In this document: positions 34,242 to 42,891 of the stretch, in pieces
How the letters are laid out: each line of letters opens with the position of its first letter
Position numbering within the stretch: the stretch's first letter is position 1
Source: Paraburkholderia ferrariae NBRC 106233
GTDB taxonomy: Bacteria; Pseudomonadota; Gammaproteobacteria; Burkholderiales; Burkholderiaceae
Length of the DNA: 64,000 bases
Direction: 5' to 3'
Assembly (NCBI RefSeq): GCF_000685035.1
Contig: NZ_BAYB01000019.1
Location: 62,001 to 126,000, forward strand
Position numbers and translations under genes: made by a program
Notes under the pieces: model-generated
The model's database searches: none
What the model was told of the DNA's origin: nothing
Seen by the model: the letters and a program-made list of their open reading frames with translations, nothing else

Positions 34242-34727
34242 ATGAACCGAATCACCGGACGCACCGCCGCATTCGCCGCGCGCGCGGCCACCCAGCTCGC
34301 GCTCGCGGGCGCGCTGCTGGGCGGCGCGATCGTCGCGCATGCGCAGGGCGACACGCCGATAGGCGTGTGGCAAACCGTCGACGATCATACGGGCCAGCCC
34401 AAGGCGCTCGTGCAGATCGCGGACGACGGCAACGGCGAGCTGAGCGGCAAGGTCATCAAGGGCCTTGGTCCGAACGACAAGCCCGAGCGCCGCTGCACCG
34501 AATGCACGGACGCGCGCAAGGACCAGCTCATTCTCGGCATGACGATCATCGACGGTATGAAGAAAACCGACGACGGCTGGGACGGCGGCCACATCCTCGA
34601 CCCGGAAAACGGCAAGGTGTACCGCTGCAAGATGCATGTGGAAGACGGTGGCCAGAAGCTCGTGGTGCGCGGCTACCTGGGCATTTCGCTGCTGGGCCGC
34701 TCGCAGACCTGGACGCGCCAGCAGTAA
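34242..34727 (+). CDS. DUF2147 periplasmic protein
   Basis: 161 residues. Signal peptide ~1-34 (LALAGALLGGAIVAHA). The mature protein is the DUF2147 beta-barrel-like domain: GVWQTVDDHTGQPKALVQI, a CTEC pair near 82-85, and the strand block GGHILDPENGKVYRCKM followed by LVVRGYLGISLLGRSQTW. These match the usual WRTEDG-, DP-G-Y- and GRTQTW-like landmarks of the family. Function is unknown; it is exported to the periplasm. GGAGG lies ahead of the ATG. It stands alone 190 bp after the TpsB gene. Confidence 0.88.
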   Translation: MNRITGRTAAFAARAATQLALAGALLGGAIVAHAQGDTPIGVWQTVDDHTGQPKALVQIADDGNGELSGKVIKGLGPNDKPERRCTECTDARKDQLILGMTIIDGMKKTDDGWDGGHILDPENGKVYRCKMHVEDGGQKLVVRGYLGISLLGRSQTWTRQQ

Positions 34728-34735
34728 GCGTGAGA

Positions 34736-34766
34736 TGCGCGCCTGACGCGAAGACGCAGGCGCGCA
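34736..34766. terminator. terminator-like hairpin after the DUF2147 gene
   Basis: TGCGCGCCTG (34736-34745) pairs perfectly with CAGGCGCGCA (34757-34766) around 11 nt, starting 9 bp after the stop codon. No T-run is present. It lies between two convergent genes. Confidence 0.45.
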
Positions 34767-34897
34767 TGGCAATCGGGCCGCTGCGGGGCAGGTTCACGGG
34801 AACGCGTCCCGATCTGCCTGCAGCGGCCCGGTTCGTTTGACCGACGAGGGTTGTCGCTAACGAGGCAACGCAAGCCCGCACGCAAGCCCGCCGACAC

Positions 34898-35386
34898 TCA
34901 AGCCGACTGACGATACACCGGGCGGTTATACGGGAACGGCTGGGCCGCATTGGCGGCGACAGGGGAAACGGGCTTAACGGGACCAGCAGGCGCGACAGGA
35001 GCGAACTGCGAAGCCTGCGGCAACGAAGCGGCCGTCCCTGCCTTGCGCGCGAGCTTCTCGGCGCGGCTCAGGTGCGTGCGCATGCGCGCTTCGATCGTGT
35101 CGCAGAGTTCGATGCCCTTTTCGCCGAACAATTCCGCCATCACGTACTTGAGCACGCCTTCGTCGTACCAGGCCTTGAAGCGCCGGTGGCAGGTCTGGTA
35201 CGAGGGGTAGCGGCGCGGCATGGCCGACCAGGTGGCGCCGCTATACATGACCCACAGCACGCCGTTGAGCACCGCGCGCGTGTTGGTCAACGGCCGCCCG
35301 CGCAGTTCGGTGCGCGGACGCAGTTCCGGCAGCAGCGGCAGGATGCGCTGCCATTCTTCCTCGGTAATATCGCGATGGGGGGTCAT
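34898..35386 (-). CDS. stand-alone IS5-type transposase N-terminal domain (DUF4096-like), probably domesticated
   Basis: 162 residues. Residues ~5-95 match the N-terminal helix-turn-helix part of IS5/IS1182-type transposases: ITEEEWQRILPLLPE, GRPLTNTRAVLNGVLWVM, SGATWSAMPRRYPSYQT and CHRRFKAWYDEGVLKYVM. The catalytic DDE domain is absent; instead a basic helix (RTHLSRAEKLARKAG) and a Pro/Ala/Val tail follow. AAGGAGTGGACC before the ATG at 35386 is an excellent ribosome site, and I see no terminal repeats or target duplications. This looks like a host gene kept for DNA binding, not a mobile element. Its target is unknown; a similar gene lies at 63479. Confidence 0.75.
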   Translation of the reverse strand: MTPHRDITEEEWQRILPLLPELRPRTELRGRPLTNTRAVLNGVLWVMYSGATWSAMPRRYPSYQTCHRRFKAWYDEGVLKYVMAELFGEKGIELCDTIEARMRTHLSRAEKLARKAGTAASLPQASQFAPVAPAGPVKPVSPVAANAAQPFPYNRPVYRQSA

Positions 35387-35541
35387 GGTCCACTCCTTTG
35401 TCGGAACGATTCCCGACAAACGATAAAGACCCGCCCCGGCGGCGACTATCAGATGAGTCCGAATCTTGAAAAGATGCCCGCGGCATCCCTGCGGCATCCT
35501 TTTTGCGATTACTCAGGCTCGCAAACCGCGCTTCGGGCGAC

Positions 35542-36639
35542 TCAGGTGAGGCTCGTATCGACGATGCGGCGCGGCGCTTCGAGATACTCCTTCGACTGCA
35601 TTTCGACGATGCGCGAGACCGTGCGCGTGAATTCGTTCGCCATCGGCCCTTCCACATACAGCGCTTCGGGCGGCACCGCCGCCGACATCAGCAGCTTGAC
35701 CTTGTGGTCGTAGAACACGTCGATGAGCCACGTGAAGCGGCGCGCCTCGGACTGCATGCGCGGCGTCATCTGCGGCACGCCTGACAGAATCACGGCGTGA
35801 AAGCGGCTCGCCAGCTCCAGATAGTCGTTCTGCGAACGCGGGCCGCCGCATAGCGTCGCAAAATCGAACCATACCACGCCGTCCGCCTTGCGCAGCGCCT
35901 TCAACTCGCGCTTCTCGATGCGCAGGATCGGACTCTCGTCCGGCACGGCGGCCAGTTGCGCGAACGAGTGGCGCAGCGCGCGGTCGGCCGCGGCGCCGAG
36001 CGGCGTGTGATAGACCTCGACCTGCGCGAGCGTGCGCTGCCGGTAGTCGACGCCCGCATCGACGTTGAGCACGTCGAGCTTGTCTTTGAGCAGCTCGATC
36101 GCGGGCAGCATGCGGTCGCGATGCAGCCCATCCGGGTAGAGCGTGTCGGGCGCGTAGTTGGACGTCATCACGAACTGCACGCCATTCGTGAAGAGCCGGT
36201 CGAGCAGGCGATAAAGAATCATCGCGTCCGCGATGTCGGAAACGTGGAATTCGTCGAAGCAGATCAGGCGATAGCGCTTCGCAATGCGGCGCGCGAGTTC
36301 GTCGAGCGGATCGGCCTGGCCCTTCAGTTCCTCGAGCTCGCGGTGCACCTCGCGCATGAATTCGTGAAAGTGCAGGCGCGTCTTGCGCTGCAGGGGCACG
36401 ACGGCATAGAAGCTGTCCATCAGGAAGCTCTTGCCGCGGCCCACGCCGCCCCACATGTACACGCCGCGCGGCAGATCGGGGTGAATGATGAGCTTCTTGA
36501 ACGCGTTCGAGCGGCGCGCCTTGTACGCAGCCCACTCGTCGTAGCACCGCTGCAGCCGCTCGATCGCGGCGCGCTGCGCCGTATCGGGCTGATATCCCCG
36601 CGACTGCAGTTCTTTTTCGTAGTATTCGGTGACGTTCAT
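35542..36639 (-). CDS. zapE: ZapE/AFG1-family cell-division ATPase
   Basis: 365-residue AAA+ P-loop ATPase. Walker A GGVGRGKS at 64-71, Walker B LICFDEFHVSD near 140, sensor segment FVMTSNYAPDTLYPDG, and the C-terminal FYDHKVKLLMSA. ZapE in E. coli acts at the division ring late in constriction; the mitochondrial relative is AFG1/LACE1. The ATG at 36639 gives the normal N-terminus MNVTEYYEKEL. It is 118 bp behind lpdA on the same strand, a common neighbourhood in Burkholderiaceae, and may be read through from the 2-oxoglutarate dehydrogenase operon. Confidence 0.93.
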   Translation of the reverse strand: MNVTEYYEKELQSRGYQPDTAQRAAIERLQRCYDEWAAYKARRSNAFKKLIIHPDLPRGVYMWGGVGRGKSFLMDSFYAVVPLQRKTRLHFHEFMREVHRELEELKGQADPLDELARRIAKRYRLICFDEFHVSDIADAMILYRLLDRLFTNGVQFVMTSNYAPDTLYPDGLHRDRMLPAIELLKDKLDVLNVDAGVDYRQRTLAQVEVYHTPLGAAADRALRHSFAQLAAVPDESPILRIEKRELKALRKADGVVWFDFATLCGGPRSQNDYLELASRFHAVILSGVPQMTPRMQSEARRFTWLIDVFYDHKVKLLMSAAVPPEALYVEGPMANEFTRTVSRIVEMQSKEYLEAPRRIVDTSLT

Positions 36640-36757
36640 TGCGTGGACCACAAATGAGGAAAGGCGGGAGGGATCGAACCCACCCGCCTCTTTGCCTTGA
36701 AGCAAACTACCGCGGCAAGGCGCGGGCCGCGATGGCCCTGCCCTGCCGGCGCGCGCC

Positions 36758-38188
36758 TTACATATTGAGCGCGCGCTTGTCGGTGGCGAGTGCAGCCTCG
36801 CGCATGACTTCGGAAAGCGACGGGTGCGGATGGCAGATACGGCCGATGTCTTCCGCGGCCGCCTTGAACTCCATCGCCACCACGGCTTCCGCGATCAGGT
36901 CCGATGCGTTGGCCGAGATGATGTGCACGCCGAGCAGTTCGTCGGTCTTCGCGTCGGCGATCATCTTCACAAAGCCGTCGGCCTTGTTGATGCCGAGCGC
37001 GCGGCCGTTCGCCATGAACGGGAACTGGCCCGTCTTGATGTCGCGGCCTTCGGCCTTCAACTGCTGCTCCGTCTTGCCGACCCATGCGATTTCCGGCTCG
37101 GTGTAGATCACCCACGGAATGCAGTTGTAGTCGATGTGCGGCTTCTGGCCGTCGATGATCTCGGCCACCAGCACGCCTTCGTCTTCGGCCTTGTGCGCGA
37201 GCATCGGGCCGCGCACCACGTCGCCGATCGCATAGACGTTCGGCAGCGCCGTGCGGCAATGGTCGTCCACGTCGATGAAGCCGCGCTCGTTGGCCTTCAG
37301 GCCGATCGCTTCGAGCCCGAGGTTGTCGGTGTTCGGCACGCGGCCCACCGAGACGATCAGGCGGTCGGCTTCGAGCACCTGCGCGTTGCCGTCCTTGTCG
37401 GTGTAGTTGATGGTGACGTTCTTGTCCGTCGCCTTCACTTCGCCCACCTTCACGCCCACGTGAATGTCGAGGCCCTGCTTCTTGAAGAGCTTGGCGGCTT
37501 CCTTCGCGAGCGACTGGTCGGCGGCGCCGAGGAATTCCGGCAGCGCTTCGAGGATCGTCACGTCGGCGCCGAGACGGCGCCACACCGAGCCGAGCTCCAG
37601 ACCGATCACGCCCGCGCCGATCACGGCCAGCTTCTTCGGCACCGTGTCGAACGTGAGCGCGCCTTCGTTGTCGGCAACGATCTTGTTGTCGACCGGAATG
37701 CCCGGCAGATGGCGTGCCTTCGAGCCCGTCGCGATGATGACGTTCTTCGCCGTGACGACTTCGGTTTCGCCTTCGCCGCTCACTTCGATCTGCACGCCGG
37801 CGTCGTTCTTGCCGGTGAACTTGCCGTGGCCCTTGAGCCACGTGATCTTGTTCTTGCGGAACAGGAACTCGATACCCTTCGTCATCTTCTCGACGATGCC
37901 GTCCTTGCGGGCGAGCATCTTCGCGACGTCGATCTTCACGTCGCCCACGCTGATGCCGTGATCGACGAGGTGATGCGCCGCATTCTCGAACTCTTCGGAC
38001 GAAGCGAGCAGCGCCTTCGACGGAATGCAGCCGACGTTCAGGCAGGTGCCGCCGAGCTTCAGCGCGCCGGCCGGGTTCTTCCACTTTTCGATACACGCAA
38101 CCGACTTGCCGAGCTGCGCTGCGCGGATCGCCGCAATATAGCCGCCGGGGCCGGCGCCGATTACGACGACGTCAAATTCTTTGGACAT
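36758..38188 (-). CDS. lpdA: dihydrolipoamide dehydrogenase (E3) of 2-oxoglutarate dehydrogenase
   Basis: 476-residue flavoprotein that reoxidises the lipoyl groups of E2 with NAD+. FAD motif GAGPGG at 11-16, redox disulfide Cys49/Cys54 in GGTCLNVGCIPSK, second nucleotide motif GAGVIGLELGSVW, and the C-terminal His-Pro-His (CHPHPSLSE) with its Glu. I chose ATG 38188 (AAGGAT upstream); M 38194 is an alternative. Third gene of the sucA-sucB-lpdA unit, 108 bp behind sucB, so it is the E3 dedicated to this complex, though E3 can serve pyruvate dehydrogenase too. Confidence 0.95.
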   Translation of the reverse strand: MSKEFDVVVIGAGPGGYIAAIRAAQLGKSVACIEKWKNPAGALKLGGTCLNVGCIPSKALLASSEEFENAAHHLVDHGISVGDVKIDVAKMLARKDGIVEKMTKGIEFLFRKNKITWLKGHGKFTGKNDAGVQIEVSGEGETEVVTAKNVIIATGSKARHLPGIPVDNKIVADNEGALTFDTVPKKLAVIGAGVIGLELGSVWRRLGADVTILEALPEFLGAADQSLAKEAAKLFKKQGLDIHVGVKVGEVKATDKNVTINYTDKDGNAQVLEADRLIVSVGRVPNTDNLGLEAIGLKANERGFIDVDDHCRTALPNVYAIGDVVRGPMLAHKAEDEGVLVAEIIDGQKPHIDYNCIPWVIYTEPEIAWVGKTEQQLKAEGRDIKTGQFPFMANGRALGINKADGFVKMIADAKTDELLGVHIISANASDLIAEAVVAMEFKAAAEDIGRICHPHPSLSEVMREAALATDKRALNM

Positions 38189-38296
38189 GGTCATCCTTTC
38201 GATACGTGAGCGCGGCGCGCGGATCCCGGCTTGCGGAACCCGCGCGCGCAACGCTCAGTGTGAGACTTGATACGCGATGCTTGCGGGACGCTGTGC

Positions 38297-39559
38297 TTAC
38301 AGGTCGAGCAGCAGACGAGCCGGATCTTCCAGCGCATCCTTCATCGCGACGAGCGACAGCACGGCTTCGCGGCCGTCGATGATGCGGTGGTCGTACGACA
38401 TCGCGAGGTAGTTCATCGGACGGATCACGATCTGGCCGTTCTCGACCACCGCGCGCTCCTTGGTCGCGTGCACGCCCAGGATCGCCGACTGCGGCGGGTT
38501 GATGATCGGGGTCGAGAGCATCGAGCCGAACACGCCGCCGTTCGAGATCGAGAACGTACCGCCCGTCATTTCCTCGATCGAGAGCTTGCCGTCCTTGGCC
38601 TTCTGGCCGAATTCGGCAATCTTCTTCTCGATGTCGGCGAGGCTCATCTGGTCTGCATTGCGCAGGATGGGCACCACCAGACCGCGCGGCGAGCCGACAG
38701 CGATACCGATGTCGAAGTAGCCGTGGTAGACGATGTCGTTGCCGTCGATCGACGCGTTCACGAGCGGGAACTTCTTCAGCGCATGGACGGCCGCCTTCAC
38801 GAAGAACGACATGAAGCCGAGCTTCACGCCGTGTTCCTTCTCGAACTTGTCCTTGTACTTGTTGCGCAGCTCCATGACGGGCGCCATGTTCACTTCGTTG
38901 AACGTCGTGAGGATGGCGTTGGTTTGCTGCGACTCGAGCAGACGCTCGGCGATACGCGCACGCAGACGCGACATCGGCACGCGTTGCTCCGGACGGTCGT
39001 TCAGCCAGTTCGCAGCCGATGCCGGCGCGTTGACCTGCGGCAGCGACGGCTTGGCCGAAGCGGCCTTCGCAGCCGGAGCCGGTGCAGCGGCGGCGGGCGC
39101 CTTCGGCGCGCCTGCGCCCAGCACGTCCTGCTTCGTGATGCGGCCGTCACGGCCCGTGCCGGCGACGTCCGAGCCTGCGAGACCCTTCTCTGCCATCAGC
39201 TTCGAAGCGGCGGGCGATGCAATGCTGCTGCCCGACGACGCCGGGGCGGCTGCGGGTGCTGCGGCAACCGCTGCTGCCGGAGCGGCGGCGGCCGGAGCCG
39301 CTGCGGCGCCAGCCTTGCCTTCCGTGTCGATCTTTGCGATCAACTGTTCGCTCGTGACGGTCGAGCCGTCGCCCACCACGATCTCGGCGAGCACGCCGGC
39401 CGCCGGCGCGGGCACTTCGAGCACGACCTTGTCGGTCTCGATCTCGATGACGACTTCGTCCTGGGCAACAGCTTCGCCCGGCTTCTTCTTCCACTGCAGC
39501 ATCGTGCCTTCCGACACCGACTCCGAAAACTGAGGGACCTTGACTTCTACGATAGCCAT
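38297..39559 (-). CDS. sucB: dihydrolipoyl succinyltransferase (E2 of 2-oxoglutarate dehydrogenase)
   Basis: 420 residues. Lipoyl domain with the modified Lys44 in EIETDKVVLEV. An Ala/Pro-rich flexible linker (~80-115) follows, then the E3-binding domain (SPAASKLMAEKGL, GTGRDGRITKQDV), a second linker (~150-180) and the catalytic domain. Active-site His391 and Asp395 are in SYDHRIIDGRE. AGGAAAATCAC precedes ATG 39559. It transfers succinyl groups to CoA in the TCA cycle. It follows sucA by 106 bp. Confidence 0.96.
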   Translation of the reverse strand: MAIVEVKVPQFSESVSEGTMLQWKKKPGEAVAQDEVVIEIETDKVVLEVPAPAAGVLAEIVVGDGSTVTSEQLIAKIDTEGKAGAAAAPAAAAPAAAVAAAPAAAPASSGSSIASPAASKLMAEKGLAGSDVAGTGRDGRITKQDVLGAGAPKAPAAAAPAPAAKAASAKPSLPQVNAPASAANWLNDRPEQRVPMSRLRARIAERLLESQQTNAILTTFNEVNMAPVMELRNKYKDKFEKEHGVKLGFMSFFVKAAVHALKKFPLVNASIDGNDIVYHGYFDIGIAVGSPRGLVVPILRNADQMSLADIEKKIAEFGQKAKDGKLSIEEMTGGTFSISNGGVFGSMLSTPIINPPQSAILGVHATKERAVVENGQIVIRPMNYLAMSYDHRIIDGREAVLSLVAMKDALEDPARLLLDL

Positions 39560-39665
39560 GTGATTTTCCTGAATACGTATCTGGGTACGAACCGGGTCGC
39601 GCACGTGAGCGCGGGAAAGCGCGCGTCGTTCGGCGCGCCTTCCCGGTTCGATTTGCTCTTTGTGC

Positions 39666-42530
39666 TTACTTCGCGACCTGCGCGCCCTTCAGGCGGCCGA
39701 ACGCACCTTCGATCAGCGACTTCTGCTGTTCATAATGCTTCGCGTAGTAGCCGACGGCCGGCGAGGCGGAAGCAGGACGGCCGCTGTACGCGAGCTTCTG
39801 ACCTTCCTTCATGCCTTCCTTCAGATGATGCTCAATGTAGAACCACGGGCCCTGATTCTGCGGCTCGTCCTGCACCCAGACCACTTCCGTCGCGTTGTCG
39901 TACTTCTTCAGCTCCGTTTCGAACTGCTTGTGCGCGAACGGATAGAGCTGCTCGATACGGAAGATCGCGACGTCGTTCGCCTTCGCTTCGCGGCGATGCG
40001 CGACGAGGTCGTAGTACACGCGGCCCGAGCAGACCAGCACGCGCTTGACCTTCTTCGCGTCGATGCTGTCGTCCACTTCGCCGAGAACCGGCTGGAACGA
40101 GCCCTTCGCGAGTTCCGACAGATCCGAGACGGCTTCCTTGTGACGCAGCAGCGACTTCGGCGTGAAGATGACGAGCGGCTTGCGGAACAGGCGAATCATC
40201 TGGCGGCGCAGCAGGTGGAAGATCTGCGCCGGCGTGGTCGGCTGGACGACCTGCATGTTGTGCTCGGCGCACAGTTGCAGGAAACGCTCGATACGCGCCG
40301 ACGAGTGCTCCGGACCCTGGCCTTCGTAGCCGTGCGGCAGCAGCATCGTGAGACCCGAAACGCGGCCCCACTTCACTTCGCCCGACGAGATGAACTGGTC
40401 GATCACGACCTGCGCGCCGTTCACGAAGTCGCCGAACTGGCCTTCCCATGCGACGAGCGTGTTCGGCTCGGCGGTCGAGTAGCCGTATTCGAAGCCCAGC
40501 ACCGCTTCTTCGGAGAGCACCGAGTCGATCACCGTGAACTTCGCCTGGCCGTCGGCGATGTTCTGCAGCGGAATGTAGGTACCGTCGTTCCAGCGCTCGC
40601 GGTTCTGGTCGTGCAGCACCGCGTGGCGGTGCGTGAACGTGCCGCGGCCCGAGTCCTGGCCCGTGAGACGCACGGCGTAGCCCGACGCGACGAGCGACGC
40701 GAATGCGAGGTGCTCGCCCATGCCCCAGTCGAGCTTGGCGTCGCCCTTGCCCATCGCGCGGCGGTCGTTGATGACGCGCTCGACGAGCGGGTGAACCTTG
40801 AAGTTCTCGGGGATCGTGGTGATGCGCTCCGCCAGACGCTTGAGTTCCGCGAGCGGCACGGCCGTATCGGCGGCGTCGGTCCACTTGCGGTTCAGGAACG
40901 GCACCCAGTCCACCGCGTACTTGCTCTTGTAGTTCGAGAGCACGGGGTCGATGGTGTGGTTGCCTTCGTCCATCGCGGCGCGGTACGCCTTGACGTAGCT
41001 GTCGGCGTCTTCAGCCGTGATCACGCCCTGCTGCACGAGCTTCTCGGCGTACAGCGCACGGGTGCCCGGGTGCTGCGCGATCTTCTTGTACATGAGCGGC
41101 TGCGTGACCGCCGGGGTGTCCTGCTCGTTGTGGCCCAGCTTGCGGAAGCAGACGATGTCGACCACGACGTCCTTGTGGAACTGCATGCGGAAGTCGATGG
41201 CGAGCTGCGTGGCGAGCACGACGGCTTCGGGATCGTCGCCGTTCACGTGCAGCACCGGCGCTTCGATCATCTTGACCACGTCGGTACAGTAGAGCGTCGA
41301 GCGCGCATCGCGCGGGTCCGACGTCGTGAAGCCGATCTGGTTGTTGATGACGATGTGCAGCGTGCCGTGCGTGCCGTAGCCGCGCGTTTGCGCGAGGTTC
41401 AGCGTTTCCATCACGACGCCCTGGCCCGCGAAGGCCGCGTCGCCGTGGATCTGCACCGGCAGCACCTGCAGGCCGTCTTCGTCGCCGCGGCGGTCCATAC
41501 GGGCCTTGGCCGAACCTTCCACGACCGGGTTGACGATTTCGAGGTGCGAGGGGTTGAACGCGAGCGAGAGGTGGACCGGGCCGCCTTCGGTGGCCATGTC
41601 CGACGAGAAGCCCTTGTGGTACTTCACGTCGCCGGCCGGCAGGTCGTCCACGTGCTTGCCTTCGAATTCGGCGAACAGGTCCGACGGCATCTTGCCGAGC
41701 GTATTGACCAGCACGTTCAGGCGGCCGCGGTGGGCCATGCCGATGATGATTTCCTGCACGCCCTTGGCGCCTGCGTGACGGACGACTTCGTCCATCGAGG
41801 CGATGAAGGACTCGCCGCCTTCGAGCGAGAAGCGCTTCTGGCCGACGTACTTGGTGTGCAGGAAGCGCTCGAGGCCTTCGGCGGCCGTCAGGCGCTGCAG
41901 GATGTGCTTCTTCTTGTCGGCGGAGAAGTTCGGCGTCGAGCGGATCGACTCGAGCTTTTCCTTCCACCAGCGCTTCTGCTCCGGATCGCTGAGGTACATG
42001 TACTCGACGCCGATCGTGCCGCAGTACGTGTCGCGCAGCGCCTTGACGATCTCGCGCAGCGACGCGCGTTCGAAACCGAAATACAGGTTCGTCGCGCTGA
42101 ACGTCTGGTCCATGTCGGCTTCGGTGAAGTCGTAGAACGCAGGCTCGAGTTCGGGAATGGCGGGACGCTCGCGGCGCTTCAGGGGGTCCAGATTGGCCCA
42201 TTGCGAGCCGAGGAAGCGGTAGGCACCAATCAGGGACTGAACGTACACCTGCTTGCGCGCCGTGACGAGGTCTTCTGCACCACCGCGCGGAATGAACGCA
42301 TTGGCCTTGGCGCGTTGGGCGAACGACTCGACGATCGGCCCGTGGGCGACGTCGCTGTCAGCCGTGCCCGTCGTCGACGGAACGTTTTGCAGTGCGTCAA
42401 AATATTCGCGCCACGTATCCGGAACGGATGCGGGGTTGTCAAGATATGCTTCGTATAGCTCTTCGACATACGGAGCATTGCCGCCGAACAGATACGAGTT
42501 CAGCTGGAACTGCTTCATTGTTTCTGACAT
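39666..42530 (-). CDS. sucA: 2-oxoglutarate dehydrogenase E1 component
   Basis: 954-residue thiamine-diphosphate enzyme that decarboxylates 2-oxoglutarate and loads the lipoyl arm of SucB. Landmarks: the N-terminal NAPYVEELYEAYLDNP segment that contacts E2; SLEGGESFIASMDEVVRHAG; HRGRLNVLVNTLGK; the ThDP pocket with GDAAFAGQGVVMETLNL; and LLPHGYEGQGPEHSSARIER. AAGGTGAG lies upstream of ATG 42530. First gene of the sucA-sucB-lpdA unit. A long reading frame on the opposite strand is only its codon shadow. Confidence 0.96.
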   Translation of the reverse strand: MSETMKQFQLNSYLFGGNAPYVEELYEAYLDNPASVPDTWREYFDALQNVPSTTGTADSDVAHGPIVESFAQRAKANAFIPRGGAEDLVTARKQVYVQSLIGAYRFLGSQWANLDPLKRRERPAIPELEPAFYDFTEADMDQTFSATNLYFGFERASLREIVKALRDTYCGTIGVEYMYLSDPEQKRWWKEKLESIRSTPNFSADKKKHILQRLTAAEGLERFLHTKYVGQKRFSLEGGESFIASMDEVVRHAGAKGVQEIIIGMAHRGRLNVLVNTLGKMPSDLFAEFEGKHVDDLPAGDVKYHKGFSSDMATEGGPVHLSLAFNPSHLEIVNPVVEGSAKARMDRRGDEDGLQVLPVQIHGDAAFAGQGVVMETLNLAQTRGYGTHGTLHIVINNQIGFTTSDPRDARSTLYCTDVVKMIEAPVLHVNGDDPEAVVLATQLAIDFRMQFHKDVVVDIVCFRKLGHNEQDTPAVTQPLMYKKIAQHPGTRALYAEKLVQQGVITAEDADSYVKAYRAAMDEGNHTIDPVLSNYKSKYAVDWVPFLNRKWTDAADTAVPLAELKRLAERITTIPENFKVHPLVERVINDRRAMGKGDAKLDWGMGEHLAFASLVASGYAVRLTGQDSGRGTFTHRHAVLHDQNRERWNDGTYIPLQNIADGQAKFTVIDSVLSEEAVLGFEYGYSTAEPNTLVAWEGQFGDFVNGAQVVIDQFISSGEVKWGRVSGLTMLLPHGYEGQGPEHSSARIERFLQLCAEHNMQVVQPTTPAQIFHLLRRQMIRLFRKPLVIFTPKSLLRHKEAVSDLSELAKGSFQPVLGEVDDSIDAKKVKRVLVCSGRVYYDLVAHRREAKANDVAIFRIEQLYPFAHKQFETELKKYDNATEVVWVQDEPQNQGPWFYIEHHLKEGMKEGQKLAYSGRPASASPAVGYYAKHYEQQKSLIEGAFGRLKGAQVAK

Positions 42531-42891
42531 TTACGCTCACCTTTCTTCGAGTTTCTCGAGAAATAGCGGGTTACTCAACCTTCCGCGCCACGGCCTGACC
42601 GTTTAGCGGATTGCGAATCAAGTCTGCTTGGAAGGACCTAAAACAGCATCCGCGGAGGATATCACATAACTGATACTCTCCATAGATTGCAATGCGGCAG
42701 AACGTCACGCGCAAACCCTTTACAGCCGGGCCTTTGCGGCGTTTGCAACACTCTCTTCCGGCACCGCCCGCCAATCCCTGCCGCGCATGAAAGCCCCATG
42801 CAAAAAGGCCGCCCTGACAGCGGCGGCCTTCCTGTGGTTTTGCATGCTTTGCGGTGCCCGAAAAATCTTCGAATACGATGCGGTGGCCGGA
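42531..42891. other. intergenic region between typA and sucA
   Basis: 361 bp without a gene. It holds the typA terminator (42802-42830) and must contain the sucA promoter; TTGCAA at 42687-42692 could be a -35, but no good -10 is seen at the right distance. Confidence 0.5.
42802..42830 (-). terminator. rho-independent terminator of typA
   Basis: On the minus strand AAGGCCGCC and GGCGGCCTT form a 9-bp stem with an 8-nt loop, and the right arm runs into TTTTT then G. It lies ~60 bp after the typA stop. Confidence 0.85.

Noticed and set aside
34898..35386. Active insertion sequence
   Set aside because: The catalytic DDE domain is missing and no inverted ends or target duplications are visible.
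39660..42458. 932-codon open frame on the plus strand opposite sucA
   Set aside because: Its translation is His/Arg/Val-rich nonsense mirroring sucA codons, with no family likeness. It is a GC-bias shadow, like similar frames opposite infB, nusA, typA and rluB.
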